Shown: positions 1-11,722 of the stretch, piece by piece | Layout of the letters: every line of letters begins with the position of its first letter | Numbering within the stretch: the stretch's first letter is position 1 | DNA from: Lathyrus oleraceus | Lineage: Eukaryota > Streptophyta > Magnoliopsida > Fabales > Fabaceae | Direction of reading: 5' to 3' | Assembly: GCF_024323335.1 (NCBI RefSeq) | Contig: NC_066580.1 | Coordinates: 87,219,391-87,283,390, forward strand | DNA length: 64,000 nucleotides | The notes under the pieces: generated by a model | Told to the model about the DNA's origin: nothing | Seen by the model: only the letters and a program-made list of their open reading frames with translations | The model's database searches: none | Made by a program: the position numbers and the translations under genes

Positions 1-1268
1 AAACGATATGAGAATCAAAATAAAACAAAATTATTTTATAGTTATTTAAATTTGCAAAGCTAAATACGGATGTCATTCTCAATTTGCTAGTATGTATTTT
101 CCTTTCAAATAAATTGTATACTATTATATCTGATTAAGTCATATCATTGTCTAAATTATAATTCACAATAAATTACTCTGATATAAATTTAGAATATTGT
201 CCTAGATTTCAACTTTAAAATAGACATGTGACCTTAATGAGAATTAATAAAAATATTGAGAATATTGTCTAAAAAAGAACACTCATATTTCAATTGATAT
301 CAATGAGAAAATTAGATAAATTTTTACAATACCATTAATGAGATTAAAATAATTAGTTAAAAAACAATTAAATTAATATAACAACTACAGTTTTCAACCC
401 TTTGTTCATTAGATAACTAAAGTTTGACAAGAATAAATATATATTTTATAAAGCTAATAAAGTTTTATTTGATAATATTTGCAAATAAACTGTTAATTTT
501 GTTTAACACTGAGAATACACATATTTAAAAACTTAAAATAAAATATACAAATTAAAGATAACTACTAAAACGACATGAGAATAAAAAAAAACAAAATTTA
601 TTTTATAGTTATTTAAATTTGCAAAGCTAATTACGAATGTCATTCTCAATTTGCTAGTTTGTATTTTCCTTTCAAATAAATTGTATATTATTATATCTGA
701 TTAAGTCATATCATTGTGTGGATTATAATTCACAATAAATTACCGTAATATAAATTTAGCAATCATGTTTTAAAAAATAATTTCTAAATATATTTAAAAT
801 TCTATATAATATATATATGAGACATCATATTATATTACGACACATGTTAATAATTCTATTACATTTGTGCCGCATCATCCTATAGTCCTAAGTGGCACCT
901 CTAAATTATTATTTTCACTTTACAAATAGATAAATACAATATTTATTCTCCATTGGAGGTCACGGGTTGGTACCTTGGGAAATATGAAGAAAATTCTAAT
1001 TTTTAACAAAAATGATCTAACAAGAAAATCACAATCCAATATATATATTCTCCTAGATTTCAACTTTAAAAATACACATGTGACCTTAGAAAGTATTTAT
1101 ATCCATATAATATATTAAATCAGAAACATTAGATTATATTACGACACATGTTAACAATTCTATTCCATTTGCGCCACATCATCCTATAGTCCTATGTGGC
1201 ACCTCTAAAATATTATTTTCACTTTTCAAGTAGACAAATACAATATTTAATTTCCGTTGAAGACCACA

Positions 1269-1278
1269 GGTTCGAACC
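1269..1278 (+). promoter_or_regulatory. B-box-like motif (GGTTCGAACC) in the A2 satellite subrepeat
   Basis: The bases ggttcgaacc fit the internal B-box core of tRNA-type RNA polymerase III promoters (GWTCRANNC). The motif lies in a tRNA T-arm-like setting, accacaGGTTCGAACCttggg. It recurs in the A2 subrepeat of most monomers. A1 and A3 have ggttggtacc or ggttggaacc at the same place. No convincing A box is found at a normal distance upstream, so a functional promoter is doubtful; a relic of a tRNA-derived SINE is an alternative. Confidence 0.35.
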
Positions 1279-1654
1279 TTGGGAAAGATGAAGAAAATTC
1301 TTAATTTTAACAAAAATGATCTTACAAGAAAATCACAATTCTAACTATATATATTCTCCTAGGTTTCAACTTTAAAATAAACATGTAACCATAGAGAGTA
1401 TCTATATAATATATTATATCTGAAGCATCCGATTATATTACGACACATGTTAACAATTCTATTCCATTTGTGCCACGTAATCCTATAGTCCTATGTTGAA
1501 CCTCTAAAATATTATTTTCACTTTTCAACTAGACAAGTACAATACTTAATCTCCATTGGAGGTCATGGGTTGGAACCTTGGGAAATATGAAGAAAATTCT
1601 TATTTTAACTAAAATGATCTAACAAGAAAATCACAATTCCAATTATATATATTC

Positions 1655-2221
1655 TCCTAGATTTCAACTTTAAAATAGACATGTGACCTTAGAGAGAATT
1701 AATAAAAATATTGAGAATATTGTCTAAAAAAGAACACTCATATTTCATTTGATATCAATGACAAAATCAGATAAATTTTTACAATACAATTAATAAGATT
1801 AAAATATATAGGTAAAAACAATTAAATTAATATAGCAAGTACAATTTTCAACCCTTTGTTCATTACATAACTAAAGTTTGACAAGAATAAATATGAATTT
1901 TATAAAGCTAATAAAGTTTTATTTGATAATATTTGCAAATAAACTTTTAATTTTGTTTATCACTGAGAATACAAACATTTAACAACTTTAAATTAAATAT
2001 ACAAATTAAAGATAACTACTAAAACGATATGAGAATCAAAATAAAACAAAAATTATTTTATAGTTATTTAAATTTGCAAAGCTAAATACGGATGTCATTC
2101 TCAATTTGCTAGTATGTATTTTCCTTTCAAATAAATTGTATACTATTATATCTGATTAAGTCATATCATTGTCTAAATTATAATTCACAATAAATTACTC
2201 TGATATAAATTTAGAATATTG
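1655..2221 (+). repeat. B1 subrepeat of the satellite monomer (representative copy)
   Basis: This is the first of two tandem ~567-bp subrepeats in a monomer. It starts at tcctagatttcaac and contains gagaattaataaaaatattg, the aaacgatatgagaatc landmark at 2022, and ends before the next tcctagatttc at 2222. B1 and B2 align end to end with scattered substitutions. B1 typically has tatgaattttataaag and ttgtttatcactg where B2 has tatatattttataaag and ttgtttaacactg. No coding potential or known element signature is visible. Confidence 0.85.
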
Positions 2222-2788
2222 TCCTAGATTTCAACTTTAAAATAGACATGTGACCTTAATGAGAATTAATAAAAATATTGAGAATATTGTCTAAAAAAGA
2301 ACACTCATATTTCAATTGATATCAATGAGAAAATTAGATAAATTTTTACAATACCATTAATGAGATTAAAATAATTAGTTAAAAAACAATTAAATTAATA
2401 TAACAACTACAGTTTTCAACCCTTTGTTCATTAGATAACTAAAGTTTGACAAGAATAAATATATATTTTATAAAGCTAATAAAGTTTTATTTGATAATAT
2501 TTTCAAATAAACTGTTAATTTTGTTTAACACTGAGAATACACACATTTAACAACTTAAAATAAAATATACAAATTAAAGATAACTACTAAAACGACATGA
2601 GAATAAAAAAAAACAAAATTTATTTTATAGTTATTTAAATTTGCAAAGCTAATTACGAATGTCATTCTCAATTTGCTAGTTTGTATTTTCCTTTCAAATA
2701 AATTGTATATTATTATATATGATTAAGTCATATCATTGTGTGGATTATAATTCACAATAAATTACCGTAATATAAATTTAGCATTCAT
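2222..2788 (+). repeat. B2 subrepeat of the satellite monomer (representative copy)
   Basis: This is the second ~567-bp subrepeat, immediately following B1 and marked by aaacgacatgagaat at 2590. Its similarity to B1 is high enough to support recombination between them: elsewhere in the array (22977-25884 and near 28980) monomers have lost exactly one B length through B1/B2 hybrids. The right edge is set by the start of the A-type sequence and is accurate to a few tens of bases. Confidence 0.8.
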
Positions 2789-3676
2789 GTTTTAAAAAAT
2801 AATTTCTAAATATATTTCAAATTCTATATAATATATATATGAGACATCATATTATATTACGACACATGTTAATAATTCTATTACATTTGTGCCGCATCAT
2901 CCTATAGTCCTAAGTGGCACCTCTAAATTATTATTTTCACTTTACAAATAGATAAATACAATATTTAATCTCAATTGGAGGTCACGGGTTGGTACCTTGG
3001 GAAATATGAAGAAAATTCTAATTTTTAACAAAAATGATCTAACAAGAAAATCACAATCAAATATATATATTCCCCTAGATTTCAACTTTAAAAATACACA
3101 TGTGACCTTAGAAAGTATTTATATCCATATAATATATTAAATCAGAAACATTAGATTATATTACGACACATGTTAACAATTCTATTCCATTTGCGCCACA
3201 TCATCCTATAGTCCTATGTGGCACCTCTCAAATATTATTTTCACTTTTCAAGTAGACAAATACAATATTTAATTTCCATTGAAGATCACAGGTTCGAACC
3301 TTGGGAAAGATGAAGAAAATTCTTAATTTTACCAAAAATGATCTTACAAGAAAATCACAATTCTAACTATATATATTCTCCTAGGTTTCAACTTTAAAAT
3401 AAACATGTAACCATAGAGAGTATCTATATAATATATTATATCTGAAGCATCCGATTATATTACGACACATGTTAACAATTCTATTCCATTTATGCCACGT
3501 AATCCTATAGTCCTATGTTGAACCTCTAAAATATTATTTTCACTTTTCAACTAGACAAGTACAATACTTAATCTCCATTGGAGGTCACGGGTTGGAACCT
3601 TGGGAAATATGAAGAAAATTCTTATTTTAACAAAAATGATCTAACAAGAAAATCACAATTCCAATTATATATATTC
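2789..3676 (+). repeat. A1-A2-A3 subrepeats of the satellite monomer (representative copies)
   Basis: Three diverged tandem subrepeats of about 284, 306 and 298 bp. Each carries, in order: tattacgacacatgtt, an ATCCTATAGTCCTA core, a segment resembling ggaggtcacgggttggaacc, cttgggaaatatgaagaaaa, and tcacaattccaattatatat. The middle copy (A2) has ggttcgaacc, which fits an RNA polymerase III B box, and a gtgccacat/atgtggcac-like inverted repeat. A1 and A3 have decayed forms of both. Copy number is three in most monomers but rises to seven at 26652-28742. Confidence 0.85.
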
Positions 3677-4948
3677 TCCTAGATTTCAACTTTAAAATAG
3701 ACATGTGACCTTAGAGAGAATTAATAAAAATATTGAGAATATTGTCTAAAAAAGAACACTCATATTTCAATTGATATCAATGACAAAATCAGATAAATTT
3801 TTACAATACAATTAATAAGATTAAAATAATTAGGTAAAAACAATTAAATTAATATAGCAAGTACAATTTTCAACCCTTTGTTCATTACATAACTAAAGTT
3901 TGACAAGAATAAATATGAATTTTATAAAGCTAATAAAGTTTTATTTGATAATATTTGCAAATAAACTTTTAATTTTGTTTATCACTGAGAATACAAACAT
4001 TTAACAACTTTAAATTAAATATACAAATTAAAGATAACTACTAAAACGATATGAGAATCAAAATAAAACAAAAATTGTTTTATAGTTATTTAGATTTGCA
4101 AAGCTAAATACGGATGTCATTCTCAATTTGCTAGTATGTATTTTCCTTTCAAATAAATTGTATACTATTATATCTGATTAAGTCATATCATTGTCTAAAT
4201 TATAATTCACAATAAATTACTCTGATATAAATTTAGAATATTGTCCTAGATTTCAACTTTAAAATAGACATGTGACCTTAATGAGAATTAATAAAAATAT
4301 TGAGAATATTGTCTAAAAAAGAACACTCATATTTCAATTGATATCAATGAGAAAATTAGATAAATTTTTACAATACCATTAATGAGATTAAAATAATTAG
4401 TTAAAAAACAATTAAATTAATATAACAACTACAGTTTTCAACCCTTTGTTCATTAGATAACTAAAGTTTGACAAGAATAAATATATATTTTATAAAGCTA
4501 ATAAAGTTTTATTTGATAATATTTGCAAATAAATTGTTAATTTTGTTAAACACTGAGAATACACACATTTAACAACTTAAAATAAAATATACAAATTAAA
4601 GATAACTACTAAAACGACATGAGAATAAAAAAAAACAAAATTTATTTTATAGTTATTTAAATTTGCAAAGCTAATTACGAATGTCATTCTCAATTTGCTA
4701 GTTTGTATTTTCCTTTCAAATAAATTGTATATTATTATATCTGATTAAGTCATATCATTGTGTGGATTATAATTCACAATAAATTACCGTAATATAAATT
4801 TAGCAATCATGTTTTAAAAAATAATTTCTAAATATATTTAAAATTCTATATAATATATATATGAGACATCATATTATATTACGACACATGTTAATAATTC
4901 TATTACATTTGTGCTGCATCATCCTATAGTCCTAAGTGGCACCTCTAA

Positions 4949-5730
4949 TGTAATATCCCATATTCCCTTAAATGCTCAATTAGTTGTCAGTTGAGACCTA
5001 TTGAATTCCTATGTATTATATCTTTGGTTAGTTGTAACAATTGAAGCTCCTATGTGCTCTAAATGTTGTCAATTGGGACCAATAGAGTAAATGGTGAACT
5101 CTGAAGGGATTGATTATTAATAAAGAGACATACCAATATTAATAAGTACAAGAGAGGACATTTTTGGTAACATTAATAATTGGTCAATTGGTGCTGGAAG
5201 ATAAAATATCAATTGGGATATTTTGGATACTACTTAATATTATATATTATTTATATATATTATATAGTATATGTGTGGTGGAAAAGAAAAGAAGAAGAGG
5301 ATAAGAATAGAAGAAGAGAGAGTGAGAGATATCAGGAAGGAAAAGGAAAAGAAAGAGAAGAAAAGAAGAGAAAGAAAGAGGAAAGAGAAGGAAGGAAGAA
5401 GAAGAAACTCATGGAGAAGAAGAGGAAGGAAACCTTGGAAGCACCATCATCATCTCATCTTCAGCATCACCAACTTCATCTTCTTCTTCTACTAGGTGAG
5501 TTCTTAGATAGTTTTAGCATTGGGGGAAAATAATCTATATTTGTGGGGTTAGGGTTTGTCTGAATTGTGCCCTATCCGTGCTATGTGTTGATATCATGTT
5601 GATATGTGTTGAAAAATCATGTTATGTTGAAATAGTAGGTAAAAATGGTATATGGAAAGGAAAATAAAAGAGGAGTTATTTAAGGAAAGAAGTTACTGAG
5701 AGAATTAATTTGAAAATTGGAAATTTTTAT
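4949..5730 (+). mobile_element. Truncated LTR fragment (left ~780 bp) inside a satellite unit, copy 1
   Basis: It starts TGTAATATCCC, the left LTR end of element 1, directly after the same satellite bases (cacctctaa) that flank element 1. It contains the AT-rich TATA-like stretch, the long GA-rich tract and a ctactAG/GTGAGT donor-like site. It stops abruptly at aaatttttat, where satellite A3 sequence resumes with atgccacgtaat. The last ~90 bp, from ggaaaggaaaataaaag on, are absent from both LTRs of element 1, so this copy keeps an older piece of the LTR. A reading frame over the GA tract is low-complexity and not treated as a gene. Confidence 0.85.
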
Positions 5731-7186
5731 ATGCCACGTAATCCTATAGTCCTATGTTGAACCTCTAAAATATTATTTTCACTTTTCAACTAGACAAGTA
5801 CAATACTTAATCTCCATTGGAGGTCACGGGTTGGAACCTTGGGAAATATGAAGAAAATTCTTATTTTAACAAAAATGATCTAACAAGAAAATCACAATTC
5901 CAATTATATATATTCTCCTAGATTTCAACTTTAAAATAGACATGTGACCTTAGAGAGAATTAATAAAAATATTGAAAATATTGTCTAAAAAAGAACACTC
6001 ATATTTCAATTGATATCAATGACAAAATCAGATAAATTTTTACAATACAATTAATAAGATTAAAATAATTAGGTAAAAACAATTAAATTAATATAGCAAG
6101 TACAATTTTCAACCCTTTGTTCATTACATAACTAAAGTTTGACAAGAATAAATATGAATTTTATAAAGCTAATAAAGTTTTATTTGATAATATTTGCAAA
6201 TAAACTTTTAATTTTGTTTATCACTGAGAATACAAACATTTAACAACTTTAAATTAAATATACAAATTAAAGATAACTACTAAAACGATATGAGAATCAA
6301 AATAAAACAAAAATTATTTTATAGTTATTTAGATTTGCAAAGCTAAATACGGATGTCATTCTCAATTTGCTAGTATGTATTTTCCTTTCAAATAAATTGT
6401 ATACTATTATATCTGATTAAGTCATATCATTGTCTAAATTATAATTCACAATAAATTACTCTGATATAAATTTAGAATATTGTCCTAGATTTCAACTTTA
6501 AAATAGACATGTGACCTTAATGAGAATTAATAAAAATATTGAGAATATTGTCTAAAAAAGAACACTCATATTTCAATTGATATCAATGAGAAAATTAGAT
6601 AAATTTTTACAATACCATTAATGAGATTAAAATAATTAGTTAAAAAACAATTAAATTAATATAACAACTACAGTTTTCAACCCTTTGTTCATTAGATAAC
6701 TAAAGTTTGACAAGAATAAATATATATTTTATAAAGCTAATAAAGTTTTATTTGATAATATTTGCAAATAAATTGTTAATTTTGTTAAACACTGAGAATA
6801 CACACATTTAACAACTTAAAATAAAATATACAAATTAAAGATAACTACTAAAACGACATGAGAATAAAAAAAACAAAATTTATTTTATAGTTATTTAAAT
6901 TTGCAAAGCTAATTACGAATGTCATTCTCAATTTGCTAGTTTGTATTTTCCTTTCAAATAAATTGTATATTATTATATCTGATTAAGTCATATCATTGTG
7001 TGGATTATAATTCACAATAAATTACCGTAATATAAATTTAGCAATCATGTTTTAAAAAATAATTTCTAAATATATTTAAAATTCTATATAATATATATAT
7101 GAGACATCATATTATATTACGACACATGTTAATAATTCTATTACATTTGTGCTGCATCATCCTATAGTCCTAAGTGGCACCTCCAA
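5731..7186. repeat. Satellite block between the two truncated LTR fragments
   Basis: It holds the end of an A3 subrepeat, a full B1 (landmark aaacgata at 6283), B2 and the first part of A1, ending at cacctccaa. A2 and parts of A1 and A3 are missing because the LTR fragment replaces them. With the LTR fragment it forms a repeat unit of about 2,240 bp (landmarks 4044, 6283, 8523). Confidence 0.9.
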
Positions 7187-7970
7187 TGTAATATCCCATA
7201 TTCCCTTAAATGCTCAATTAGTTGTCAGTTGAGACCTATTGAATTCCTATGTATTATATCTTTGGTTAGTTGTAACAATTGAAGCTCCTATGTGCTCTAA
7301 ATGTTGTCAATTGGGACCAATAGAGTAAATGGTGAACTCTGAAGGGATTGATTATTAATAAAGAGACATACCAATATTAATAAGTACAAGAGAGGACATT
7401 TTTGGTAACATTAATAATTGGTCAATTGGTGCTGGAAGATAAAATATCAATTGGGATATTTTGGATACTACTTAATATTATATATTATTTATATATATTA
7501 TATAGTATATGTGTGGTGGAAAAGAAAAGAAGAAGAGGATAAGAATAGAAGAAGAGAGAGTGAGAGATATCAGGAAGGAAAAGGAAAAGAAAGAGAAGAA
7601 AAGAAGAGAAAGAAAGAGGAAAAGAGAAGGAAGGAAGAAGAAGAAACTCATGGGAGAAGAAGAGGAAGGAAACCTTGGAAGCACCATCATCATCTCATCT
7701 TCAGCATCACCAACTTCATCTTCTTCTTCTACTAGGTGAGTTCTTAGATAGTTTTAGCATTGGGGGAAAATAATCTATATTTGTGGGGTTAGGGTTTGTC
7801 TGAATTGTGCCCTATCCGTGCTATGTGTTGATATCATGTTGATATGTGTTGAAAAATCATGTTATGTTGAAATAGTAGGTAAAAATGGTATATGGAAAGG
7901 AAAATAAAAGAGGAGTTATTTAAGGAAAGAAGTTACTGAGAGAATTAATTTGAAAATTGGAAATTTTTAT
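7187..7970 (+). mobile_element. Truncated LTR fragment inside a satellite unit, copy 2
   Basis: This is nearly identical to the fragment at 4949-5730, with the same left junction (one substitution, ctccaa for ctctaa) and the same right junction (aaatttttat, then atgccacgtaat). The copies lie 2,238 bp apart. Identical junctions on both sides show that one rearranged satellite-LTR unit was tandemly duplicated, rather than two separate insertions. Confidence 0.85.
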
Positions 7971-9427
7971 ATGCCACGTAATCCTATAGTCCTATGTTGA
8001 ACCTCTAAAATATTATTTTCACTTTTCAACTAGACAAGTACAATACTTAATCTCCATTGGAGGTCACGGGTTGGAACCTTGGGAAATATGAAGAAAATTC
8101 TTATTTTAACAAAAATGATCTAACAAGAAAATCACAATTCCAATTATATATATTCTCCTAGATTTCAACTTTAAAATAGACATGTGACCTTAGAGAGAAT
8201 TAATAAAAATATTGAGAATATTGTCTAAAAAAGAACACTCATATTTTAATTGATATCAATGACAAAATCAGATAAATTTTTACAATACAATTAATAAGAT
8301 TAAAATAATTAGGTAAAAACAATTAAATTAATATAGCAAGTACAATTTTCAACCCTTTGTTCATTACATAACTAAAGTTTGACAAGAATAAATATGAATT
8401 TTATAAAGCTAATAAAGTTTTATTTGATAATATTTGCAAATAAACTTTTAATTTTGTTTATCACTGAGAATACAAACATTTAACAACTTTAAATTAAATA
8501 TACAAATTAAAGATAACTACTAAAACGATATGAGAATCAAAATAAAACAAAAATTATTTTATAGTTATTTAAATTTGCAAAGCTAAATACGGATGTCATT
8601 CTCAATTTGCTAGTATGTATTTTCCTTTCAAATAAATTGTATACTATTATATCTGATTAAGTCATATCATTGTCTAAATTATAATTCACAATAAATTACT
8701 CTGATATAAATTTAGAATATTGTCCTAGATTTCAACTTTAAAATAGACATGTGACCTTAATGAGAATTAATAAAAATATTGAGAATATTGTCTAAAAAAG
8801 AACACTCATATTTCAATTGATATCAATGAGAAAATTAGATAAATTTTTACAATACCATTAATGAGATTAAAATAATTAGTTAAAAAACAATTAAATTAAT
8901 ATAACAACTACAGTTTTCAACCCTTTGTTCATTAGATAACTAAAGTTTGACAAGAATAAATATATATTTTATAAAGCTAATAAAGTTTTATTTGATAATA
9001 TTTGCAAATAAATTGTTAATTTTGTTAAACACTGAGAATACACACATTTAACAACTTAAAATAAAATATACAAATTAAAGATAACTACTAAAACGACATG
9101 AGAATAAAAAAAAACAAAATTTATTTTATAGTTATTTAAATTTGCAAAGCTAATTACGAATGTCATTCTCAATTTGCTAGTTTGTATTTTCCTTTCAAAT
9201 AAATTGTATATTATTATATCTGATTAAGTCATATCATTGTGTGGATTATAATTCACAATAAATTACCGTAATATAAATTTAGCAATCATGTTTTAAAAAA
9301 TAATTTCTAAATATATTTAAAATTCTATATAATATATATATGAGACATCATATTATATTACGACACATGTTAATAATTCTATTACATTTGTGCTGCATCA
9401 TCCTATAGTCCTAAGTGGCACCTCTAA
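7971..9427. repeat. Satellite block leading into element 1
   Basis: Partial A3, B1 (landmark at 8523), B2 and partial A1, ending in cctctaa immediately before the left LTR end of element 1. The last five bases, tctaa, are one copy of the target site duplication. Confidence 0.9.
9423..9427. repeat. Target site duplication of element 1, left copy (tctaa)
   Basis: The five bases tctaa precede the TG of the 5' LTR and recur at 17813-17817 directly after the final CA of the 3' LTR. Satellite A1 sequence elsewhere reads cctctaaattatt without interruption, so this is a clean integration event. Confidence 0.92.
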
Positions 9428-9730
9428 TGTAATATCCCATATTCCCTTAAATGCTCAATTAGTTGTCAGTTGAGACCTATTGAATTCCTATGTATTATAT
9501 CTTTGGTTAGTTGTAACAATTGAAGCTCCTATGTGCTCTAAATGTTGTCAATTGGGACCAATAGAGTAAATGGTGAACTCTGAAGGGATTGATTATTAAT
9601 AAAGAGACATACCAATATTAATAAGTACAAGAGAGGACATTTTTGGTAACATTAATAATTGGTCAATTGGTGCTGGAAGATAAAATATCAATTGGGATAT
9701 TTTGGATACTACTTAATATTATATATTATT

Positions 9731-9746
9731 TATATATATTATATAG
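9731..9746 (+). promoter_or_regulatory. TATA-like stretch of the LTR promoter (candidate)
   Basis: The bases tatatatattatatag lie within a longer A/T-only segment, about 300 bp into the LTR and upstream of the GA tract. Its place in U3 suits a core promoter. It also occurs in the 3' LTR (about 15921) and in both truncated fragments. The call rests on composition and position only. Confidence 0.4.
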
Positions 9747-9758
9747 TATATGTGTGGT

Positions 9759-9913
9759 GGAAAAGAAAAGAAGAAGAGGATAAGAATAGAAGAAGAGAGA
9801 GTGAGAGATATCAGGAAGGAAAAGGAAAAGAAAGAGAAGAAAAGAAGAGAAAGAAAGAGGAAAAGAGAAGGAAGGAAGAAGAAGAAACTCATGGGAGAAG
9901 AAGAGGAAGGAAA
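9759..9913 (+). repeat. GA-rich polypurine tract in the LTR
   Basis: About 155 bp are almost entirely purine on the plus strand, built from gaaaag, gaagaag and gagag runs with rare pyrimidines. It is present in four places (about 5279, 7517, 9759 and 15949) and missing from both LTRs of element 2. It makes open frames rich in K, E and R on one strand and S, F and L on the other, which are artefacts of composition. Such tracts can adopt unusual DNA structure or bind GAGA-type factors; neither is shown here. Confidence 0.8.
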
Positions 9914-10713
9914 CCTTGGAAGCACCATCATCATCTCATCTTCAGCATCACCAACTTCATATTCTTCTTCTACTAGGTGAGTTCTTAGATAGTTTTAGCA
10001 TTGGGGGAAAATAATCTATATTTGTGGGGTTAGGGTTTGTCTGAATTGTGCCCTATCCGTGCTATGTGTTGATATCATGTTGATATGTGTTGAAAAATCA
10101 TGTTATGTTGAAATAGTAGGTAAAAATGGTATATGCCTTGAAACTGTACATGCCTTACCACTAGGCTAGAGAGGTTGTTGTTGAATACTTATGCAATGAA
10201 TAAATATTAATCTAAATCTTGATTAAGATAGATTAATGAATTAATTGAGCATTATAGCTCCGTTTTGGATGCAGACGGATGCATTAATAAGATAATGAAA
10301 AAGGCTATTATTATAATATCATATTATAGTAAATTATGTGTCTTACAAATTAAATGAATTATATTTATGATGGGTGTTAAACATGGTTGATTGTGACATA
10401 ACACAACTAAAGATAACGTAAAGGACTATTATTAATGTTCCATGTTATAAAAGAGGATGTGATTTATAAATGCCATGAATTTTATCATGATGAAAATTAA
10501 ATATTATTGTTATGTGAAAGGTGAAGTAACATGATTAAAACTCTACAAAGATGAGTGAGGAAACCTAGGAGAATGACATGATTAATAACTTAGAAATATG
10601 ATCTAGGTTATGGAACATATGTGATATATGTATGAGAATACGGTATTCATTCGTACGACGCTTATGTGAGGTCGTGGACGAATTGTTGCCATGATTGAGA
10701 ATGAGACGCATTG

Positions 10714-10825
10714 TATGGAACATGCCATGTTATTATTTGTGTATCATGGTGAATGAAGTCACCTATGATTATGGAACATGCCATGCTATTATTTGTGTAT
10801 TATGGTGAATGAAGTCACCTGTGAT
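10714..10825 (+). repeat. 56-bp direct duplication inside the LTR
   Basis: Two adjacent copies of a segment beginning tatggaacatgccatg and ending gaagtcacctatgat, at 10714 and 10770, differ at a few positions. The same pair is present in the other three long LTRs (about 16820, 45912 and 61342), so it belongs to the family. Function unknown. Confidence 0.85.
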
Positions 10826-11710
10826 TTATGAATTTGTTTTGGTTCGTGAAACCAATGATTTGCGAAACCGATCATGTATTCAGAATGTGTGTTTTTCTGT
10901 GGTGGTACACATCTCTTGTGGTATGCTTAGATGAGTAAGCATTGGGATGTGGGACCAATGATTCGAGCCTCAAATGGGTTTGAGCCCCAACCATGGCGGA
11001 CATGGGGGAAAGGTGGACACCTATGTGGGTTAGAGTCCCATACGGTGAAAGATACCCTAGGTGGGTTAGAGTCCTGTACGGGTGATGGTTCTTAAAAGTG
11101 GGTTTAAGTCCCATAGGGGAACCGGATATCCACCGCGAAAGTCGAATCATACGGACATGCGTGAACCAAGCCTTGGCCTAGACGTAGGTCCGGTTTGGAA
11201 TCGATGTTGCGTGAACCTGAATAATGATCGTGGTTGAGTTATGAGAACTCAGATGCATGTTGCCATACAATTGCGAGATAGTTCCCCATCGCTCAAGTCT
11301 TCGTTCCCTTGTTGACTTGAGTTGGATATGAGTTGAACATTGATTAGAATACCCCGTAGAGCCGAGTGGACCCATAGGATAGGAGAACTCACTGAGATTA
11401 TTATCTCATCCCATCATTGTTGTTATTTTTCAGGTATTCTTTACAGGTTGGATCTAAGAGAAACTGTTATGGATGTTTCAAGGGTTGCTGTTCATTATGA
11501 TCTTCCGCTGTGGAGTGGTGTGCAATGAAGATGTTGTACATAGTTCTTAGATTTTTATTGTTTAGGCATTATTGTATGACATGTTCCATTGATGTTTTAG
11601 TTTGGACATGTATATATATTGATGCCATTAGGCACTTATGTTGTGACAGTACCAAAATTTAACACTTGTATGATATTATTCTAGATATATATTATACGGG
11701 TTGTTACAGT

Positions 11711-11722
11711 TGGTATCAGAGC
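11711..11722 (+). other. Primer-binding site for initiator tRNA-Met, element 1
   Basis: TGGTATCAGAGC is the standard plant complement of the 3' end of initiator methionine tRNA, used to prime minus-strand cDNA synthesis. It lies two bases after the LTR end, as expected. The following aggtcgattctcgacc is a short inverted-repeat stretch. Confidence 0.95.

Larger units (their letters stand above)
1..4948. repeat. AT-rich composite satellite, block 1 (about 2.4 monomers of ~2,021 bp)
   Basis: The motif aaacgatatgagaatc recurs at 2, 2022 and 4044, a period of 2,020-2,022 bp, and the sequence between copies is nearly identical. Each monomer contains two ~567-bp B subrepeats, marked by aaacgatatg in one and aaacgacatg in the other, followed by three ~300-bp A subrepeats, marked by tattacgacacatgtt at about 833, 1137 and 1436. 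The array runs head to tail on the plus strand and is very AT-rich, with stops in all frames. The block ends exactly where a retrotransposon LTR begins, after cacctctaa. I do not recognise the satellite family. Plant heterochromatin or a centromere-proximal site is plausible but not shown. Confidence 0.95.
9428..11708 (+). repeat. Element 1 5' LTR (2,281 bp)
   Basis: Runs from TGTAATATCCC to GGGTTGTTACA, with TGTAA/TTACA ends inverted. In order it holds an AT-rich TATA-like stretch (about 9714-9750), a GA-rich tract (about 9759-9913), a donor-like ctactAG/GTGAGT site (GT at 9977), a tRNA-like A-box relic (10158-10168, minus), a 56-bp direct duplication (10714-10825), short degenerate gtgggttagagtccc repeats (about 11030-11120) and an acceptor-like ttatttttcag (AG at 11432-11433). 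Bases 9928-10140 have no counterpart in the 3' LTR. Short minus-strand frames here encode nothing recognisable. Confidence 0.92.

Noticed and set aside
1191..1203. tagtcctatgtgg as a Pol III A box paired with the satellite B-box-like motif
   Set aside because: It does not fit the A-box consensus without an insertion and lies roughly 80 bases from the B box, longer than usual for a tRNA-type promoter.
5180..5533. Open frames rich in K, E and R over the GA tract of the LTR (also at 7418, 9659 and 15849, with minus-strand S/F/L-rich mirrors)
   Set aside because: They follow from the purine-only composition, shift frame between copies, and have no domain. Composition artefacts within an LTR.
10872..11150. 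Minus-strand 92-codon frame conserved in four LTR copies (also 16976, 46069 and 61499)
   Set aside because: Conservation is that of the whole LTR at DNA level, there is no recognisable domain, and it overlaps short degenerate repeats. No support for translation.
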